Made by a program: the position numbers and the translations under genes. Below, one piece after another: positions 14,325-14,477 of a DNA stretch of 14,477 bases. Below the pieces are notes generated by a model. The model was not told the origin of the DNA. It ran no database searches and saw only the letters and a program-made list of their open reading frames with translations. The stretch comes from an uncultured Saprospiraceae bacterium. Lineage in GTDB: Bacteria > Bacteroidota > Bacteroidia > Chitinophagales > Saprospiraceae. The DNA lies in assembly GCA_937921525.1 (NCBI GenBank), contig CAKZUM010000341.1, positions 1 through 14,477 on the forward strand. The letters run 5' to 3'. Numbering within the stretch: the first letter of the stretch is position 1; each line of letters starts with the position of its first letter.

Positions 14325-14477
14325 ATGGCAAAATTTACAAAAATACAAGTCTTAACAAAAGCGGCAGAACAAGGGATGATGCCGCTTTTTTATCATGCAG
14401 ATATTGAACTAGGTAAAAAAGTAATAACAGCTTGTTACAAAGGTGGTGCACGCTTATTAGAATTTACAAACAGAGGA
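14325..14477 (+). CDS. eda: KDPG/KHG aldolase (N-terminal part)
   Basis: This is the first 51 codons of a gene that runs off the window. The residues MAKFTKIQVLTKAAEQGMMP lead into LFYHADIELGKKVITACYKGGARLLEFTNRG. This matches the N-terminus of class I KDPG aldolases, including the first barrel strand, the helix with ACYKGGAR, and Glu46 of the LEFT/LEIT strand that takes part in catalysis. The Schiff-base lysine lies beyond the window end. It would split KDPG into pyruvate and glyceraldehyde-3-phosphate, completing alginate catabolism. It lies immediately downstream of the KDG kinase, as expected. Confidence 0.88.
   Translation, partial: MAKFTKIQVLTKAAEQGMMPLFYHADIELGKKVITACYKGGARLLEFTNRG

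Noticed and set aside
1..14477. CRISPR array, tRNA or rRNA genes
   Set aside because: No regularly spaced repeats with unique spacers were seen and no tRNA cloverleaf or rRNA sequence was recognised; the spacers are short and explained by palindromes.

Overview
The window looks like part of a marine, low-GC Bacteroidota genome. It carries a SusC/SusD pair, several Bacteroidota-type lipoproteins, A-rich leaders with no clear Shine-Dalgarno sequence, and some TTG starts. A lineage such as Saprospiria or Flavobacteriia is possible, but the sequence alone does not settle it. Every gene lies on the + strand. Together they form most of an alginate polysaccharide utilization locus (PUL).

Layout: the window opens inside a SusC-like TonB-dependent receptor (1-1152) and continues with its SusD-like lipoprotein (1308-2606). 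A strong rho-independent terminator follows (2660-2697). After it come an atypical Nramp-fold transporter (2715-3962), a lipoprotein with two tandem PL7 alginate lyase domains (3966-6008), a putatively exported xylose-isomerase-like TIM-barrel protein (6141-7073) and a PL17 oligoalginate lyase lipoprotein (7125-9446). The catabolic half comprises a KdgF-like cupin (9489-9866), an MFS uronate-type transporter (9998-11326), two SDR oxidoreductases (11363-12121 and 12362-13117), a PfkB-family 2-keto-3-deoxygluconate (KDG) kinase (13155-14192) and the first 51 codons of a KDPG aldolase (14325 to the window end).

How the genes work together (family knowledge plus inference): the PL7 protein cuts alginate at the surface and SusC/D imports the oligomers. 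PL17 trims them to unsaturated monouronate, and KdgF speeds its conversion to 4-deoxy-L-erythro-5-hexoseulose uronate (DEH). The MFS protein moves monouronates across the inner membrane. An SDR reduces DEH to KDG, the kinase makes KDPG, and the aldolase yields pyruvate and glyceraldehyde-3-phosphate. No regulator or sensor gene is in the window.

Novelty sits mainly in the parts outside this core. The Nramp-like transporter lacks the canonical metal-site motifs. The TIM-barrel isomerase-like protein has a Tat/lipoprotein-like N-terminus. The PL7 gene arose by an internal 984-nt duplication. The intergenic spacers are rich in palindromes: a 222-bp MITE-like element splits the two SDR genes, and three hairpins each lie about 16-30 nt upstream of a real or possible TTG start.
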